Shown: positions 62,854-64,000 of the stretch, piece after piece
Layout of the letters: every line of letters starts with the position of its first letter
How positions within the stretch are numbered: position 1 is the stretch's first letter
The notes under the pieces: model-generated
Database searches by the model: none
What the model saw: only the letters and a program-made list of their open reading frames with translations
What the model was told of the DNA's origin: nothing
Translations under genes and position numbers: made by a program
Origin: Staphylospora marina
GTDB taxonomy: Bacteria > Bacillota > Bacilli > Thermoactinomycetales > Thermoactinomycetaceae
NCBI RefSeq assembly: GCF_003856495.1
Contig: NZ_CP034118.1
Location: forward strand, 2,082,182-2,146,181
Reading direction: 5' to 3'
DNA length: 64,000 nucleotides

Positions 62854-63584
62854 CAACGATCCCTCCGATCCAACGAAAATTCCTGTGCCTTGAACCGCTG
62901 ACCGTTGACATGCGCGGACCCGTCCGAAGCCAGCCAGAGAAACACGTCCGTCACGTCCTCCGGATCGGCCAGCTCATAATCACAGTCCGGCACGGCCAGA
63001 GCATGCATCTCCGTGTCCATTTCCCCGGGATCCACCATGTTGACCCGGACACCGGTGCCGTCCACTTCATCCGCCCAGGTCTGTGTCATTCCCTCCAGCG
63101 CGAACTTGGAGATCCCGTAGGCCCCCCAGCCTGCGTAACCCACATGCCCCGCTTCCGAGGTGACATTGATCACCGAACCGCTCTCCCTGGCCAGCATGCC
63201 GGCCATGACCCGTTTGGTGACGAGAAACGGATTCATCGTGTTGATCCGCAGCACCTCCAGGAAATCGTCTTCCGGATAATCGATCAGGTTGGGCGACGGG
63301 CTCGGTCCGAACACGCCGGCATTGTTGATCAGCACGTCGATGCTGCCGAACGCCTCTTCCGCCGCGGACACGAAACGCTCCGCATCGCGGGGATCGGACA
63401 TATCTCCGGCCAAAGCGAACACTTCCGCACCGGCGGCCTCCAGCTCCCGTTTGACCTCAAGCAGCGCCTCCTCCCCCCGGGCCGTGATCGCCAGTTTGGC
63501 ACCCCGGTCGGCAAACGCCTTGGCAAGAGCCTTCCCCAACCCCCTCGATGCGCCGGTGATCATCACCACTTTGCCCTTGACCAT
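62853..63584 (-). CDS. Short-chain dehydrogenase/reductase (SDR)
   Basis: 243 residues, classical SDR: cofactor motif MITGASRGLGKALAKAFADR, NNAGVFG, catalytic Ser in VINVTSEAGHVG, and Tyr and Lys in GAYGISKFALEG. Arg after the Gly motif (TARGEE) hints at NADP(H). The substrate is unknown. GGGAGGG precedes ATG 63584. First gene of a three-gene operon with the queA-like and VOC genes. Confidence 0.9.
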   Translation of the reverse strand: MVKGKVVMITGASRGLGKALAKAFADRGAKLAITARGEEALLEVKRELEAAGAEVFALAGDMSDPRDAERFVSAAEEAFGSIDVLINNAGVFGPSPSPNLIDYPEDDFLEVLRINTMNPFLVTKRVMAGMLARESGSVINVTSEAGHVGYAGWGAYGISKFALEGMTQTWADEVDGTGVRVNMVDPGEMDTEMHALAVPDCDYELADPEDVTDVFLWLASDGSAHVNGQRFKAQEFSLDRRDR

Positions 63585-63860
63585 GAAAGATCCCTCCCGA
63601 ATCTTTGAATCGTGATCGTCACTGTATCCTTACCCACTTACGATACTTAATAAACATATATGTATAAAAAGTATACAAAGAAACGGCACCCCCCCGTTTT
63701 TTTGTTTGATCCGCGCCCGTCCATTCCTGTTTACGGGCGAACGAGCCCTCATGTCGCCGAAGCGCGGTCGGGAGGATGTCGATCATGGCGGTTTGAACCG
63801 CATTTCGCGAACGTGTCCGGGCTTCGGCGGGCTTCTTCTCCCGACAGAACCGGAGAGCTT
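63585..63860. other. Intergenic region between the SDR operon and the right-edge gene
   Basis: AT-rich around 63630-63680 (likely promoter of the SDR operon), with a C-run at 63690 and an inverted repeat GCCCGT/ACGGGC at 63717-63738. The 112-codon minus-strand frame 63619-63957 overlaps the edge gene and has no SD; not accepted. Confidence 0.4.
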
Positions 63861-64000
63861 TCATTTCCGGAGGCCGTCTTGCTCCCATTGATCCGCAAGC
63901 ACCGATTGAACCAGATGCACCGGAGACATTTCTCCGCCGGACAAAAAGGAAATCCACCGGTCAGTCGGAAGAAGGCGGCGGGTGATTTCCCGGATCCCCA
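63861..64000 (-). CDS. Unidentified protein, C-terminal 45 residues (partial)
   Basis: A minus-strand frame entering from the right edge and ending with TGA at 63863-63861. It reads like true coding sequence (IREITRRLLPTDRWISFLSG, then a helical SPVHLVQSVLADQWEQ). The family cannot be told from this fragment. Confidence 0.5.
   Translation of the reverse strand, partial: GIREITRRLLPTDRWISFLSGGEMSPVHLVQSVLADQWEQDGLRK

Noticed and set aside
63619-63957. A 112-codon minus-strand frame at the right edge
   Set aside because: It overlaps a better, more protein-like partial frame (63861-64000) in another register and has no SD.

Overview
The window is about 64 kb of a moderately high-GC, endospore-forming Bacillota chromosome. 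Sporulation and germination genes include four YjcZ-type peptides, an RsfA/GerR-type regulator, cwlJ-gerQ, a SleB-family hydrolase and an alpha/beta-type SASP. Together with B. subtilis-type families (YqgQ, YtoQ, DUF3907, YugN-like, nadBCA divergent from a cysteine desulfurase) and the base composition, these fit a Thermoactinomycetaceae-like member of the Bacillales. That family placement is inference. Most of the window is ordinary core chromosome with short intergenic gaps, strong Shine-Dalgarno (SD) sites and many GC-rich intrinsic terminators. I saw no insertion sequence, prophage or CRISPR array.

Layout. 0-7.6 kb: tail of an isocitrate/isopropylmalate dehydrogenase, a YczE-type membrane protein, the yjcZ array, an RsfA-like regulator, a candidate small RNA, a TPR protein with DUF3907, and a CoA-binding protein with a kinase-like protein. 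7.7-13.5 kb: inositol monophosphatase, putP behind a CRP/FNR-type palindrome, yqgQ, bioY under a BirA-type operator, a trypsin-like protease, and a decayed ATP sulfurylase gene. 13.5-21.4 kb: ytoQ, cwlJ-gerQ, an amidohydrolase, a Y-family polymerase/YolD pair with a LexA-type box, and two transporters. 21.5-24.8 kb: a Fur-type box with an unknown gene, an encapsulin with its IMEF iron cargo, and a nucleoside-recognition membrane protein. 24.9-33.2 kb: RlmCD-type methyltransferase, SRAP protease, FAA hydrolase, MGDG-synthase-like glycosyltransferase, SASP, a SleB-type hydrolase behind a likely c-di-AMP riboswitch, sodA and a HAD hydrolase. 33.3-36 kb: two paralogous L,D-transpeptidases with SH3b repeats. 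36-41.6 kb: nadA/nadC/nadB and a divergent cysteine desulfurase. 42.3-53.6 kb: pepV, DUF47 protein-pit, an amino-acid antiporter, a von Willebrand (VWA) lipoprotein with a partner, ktrB, mnmA and a GH18-like anchored protein.

53.7-55.4 kb is a minus-strand run of ten tRNA genes (Ser-Phe-Thr-Trp-Cys-Leu-Arg-Arg-Leu-Arg in transcription order) from one strong promoter, with a yugN-like gene inside it on the other strand. After a Tat-exported dimethylformamidase-like protein come 5S and 23S rRNA genes on the minus strand. No 16S gene lies within the 3 kb upstream of 23S. Instead a good promoter sits about 110 bp upstream and long complementary arms flank the 23S, so 23S-5S looks like an independent unit. 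The window closes with a SDR-queA-like-VOC operon and the 3' end of an unidentified gene.

The observations most worth following are: the encapsulin/IMEF iron compartment beside a Fur-box unknown gene; two genes whose only well-placed start codon is ACG; the 16S-less rRNA unit; the candidate small RNA at 3.3-3.4 kb; the c-di-AMP riboswitch on a SleB-type hydrolase; and the internally deleted ATP sulfurylase relic. All calls come from reading the sequence; no database search was run.
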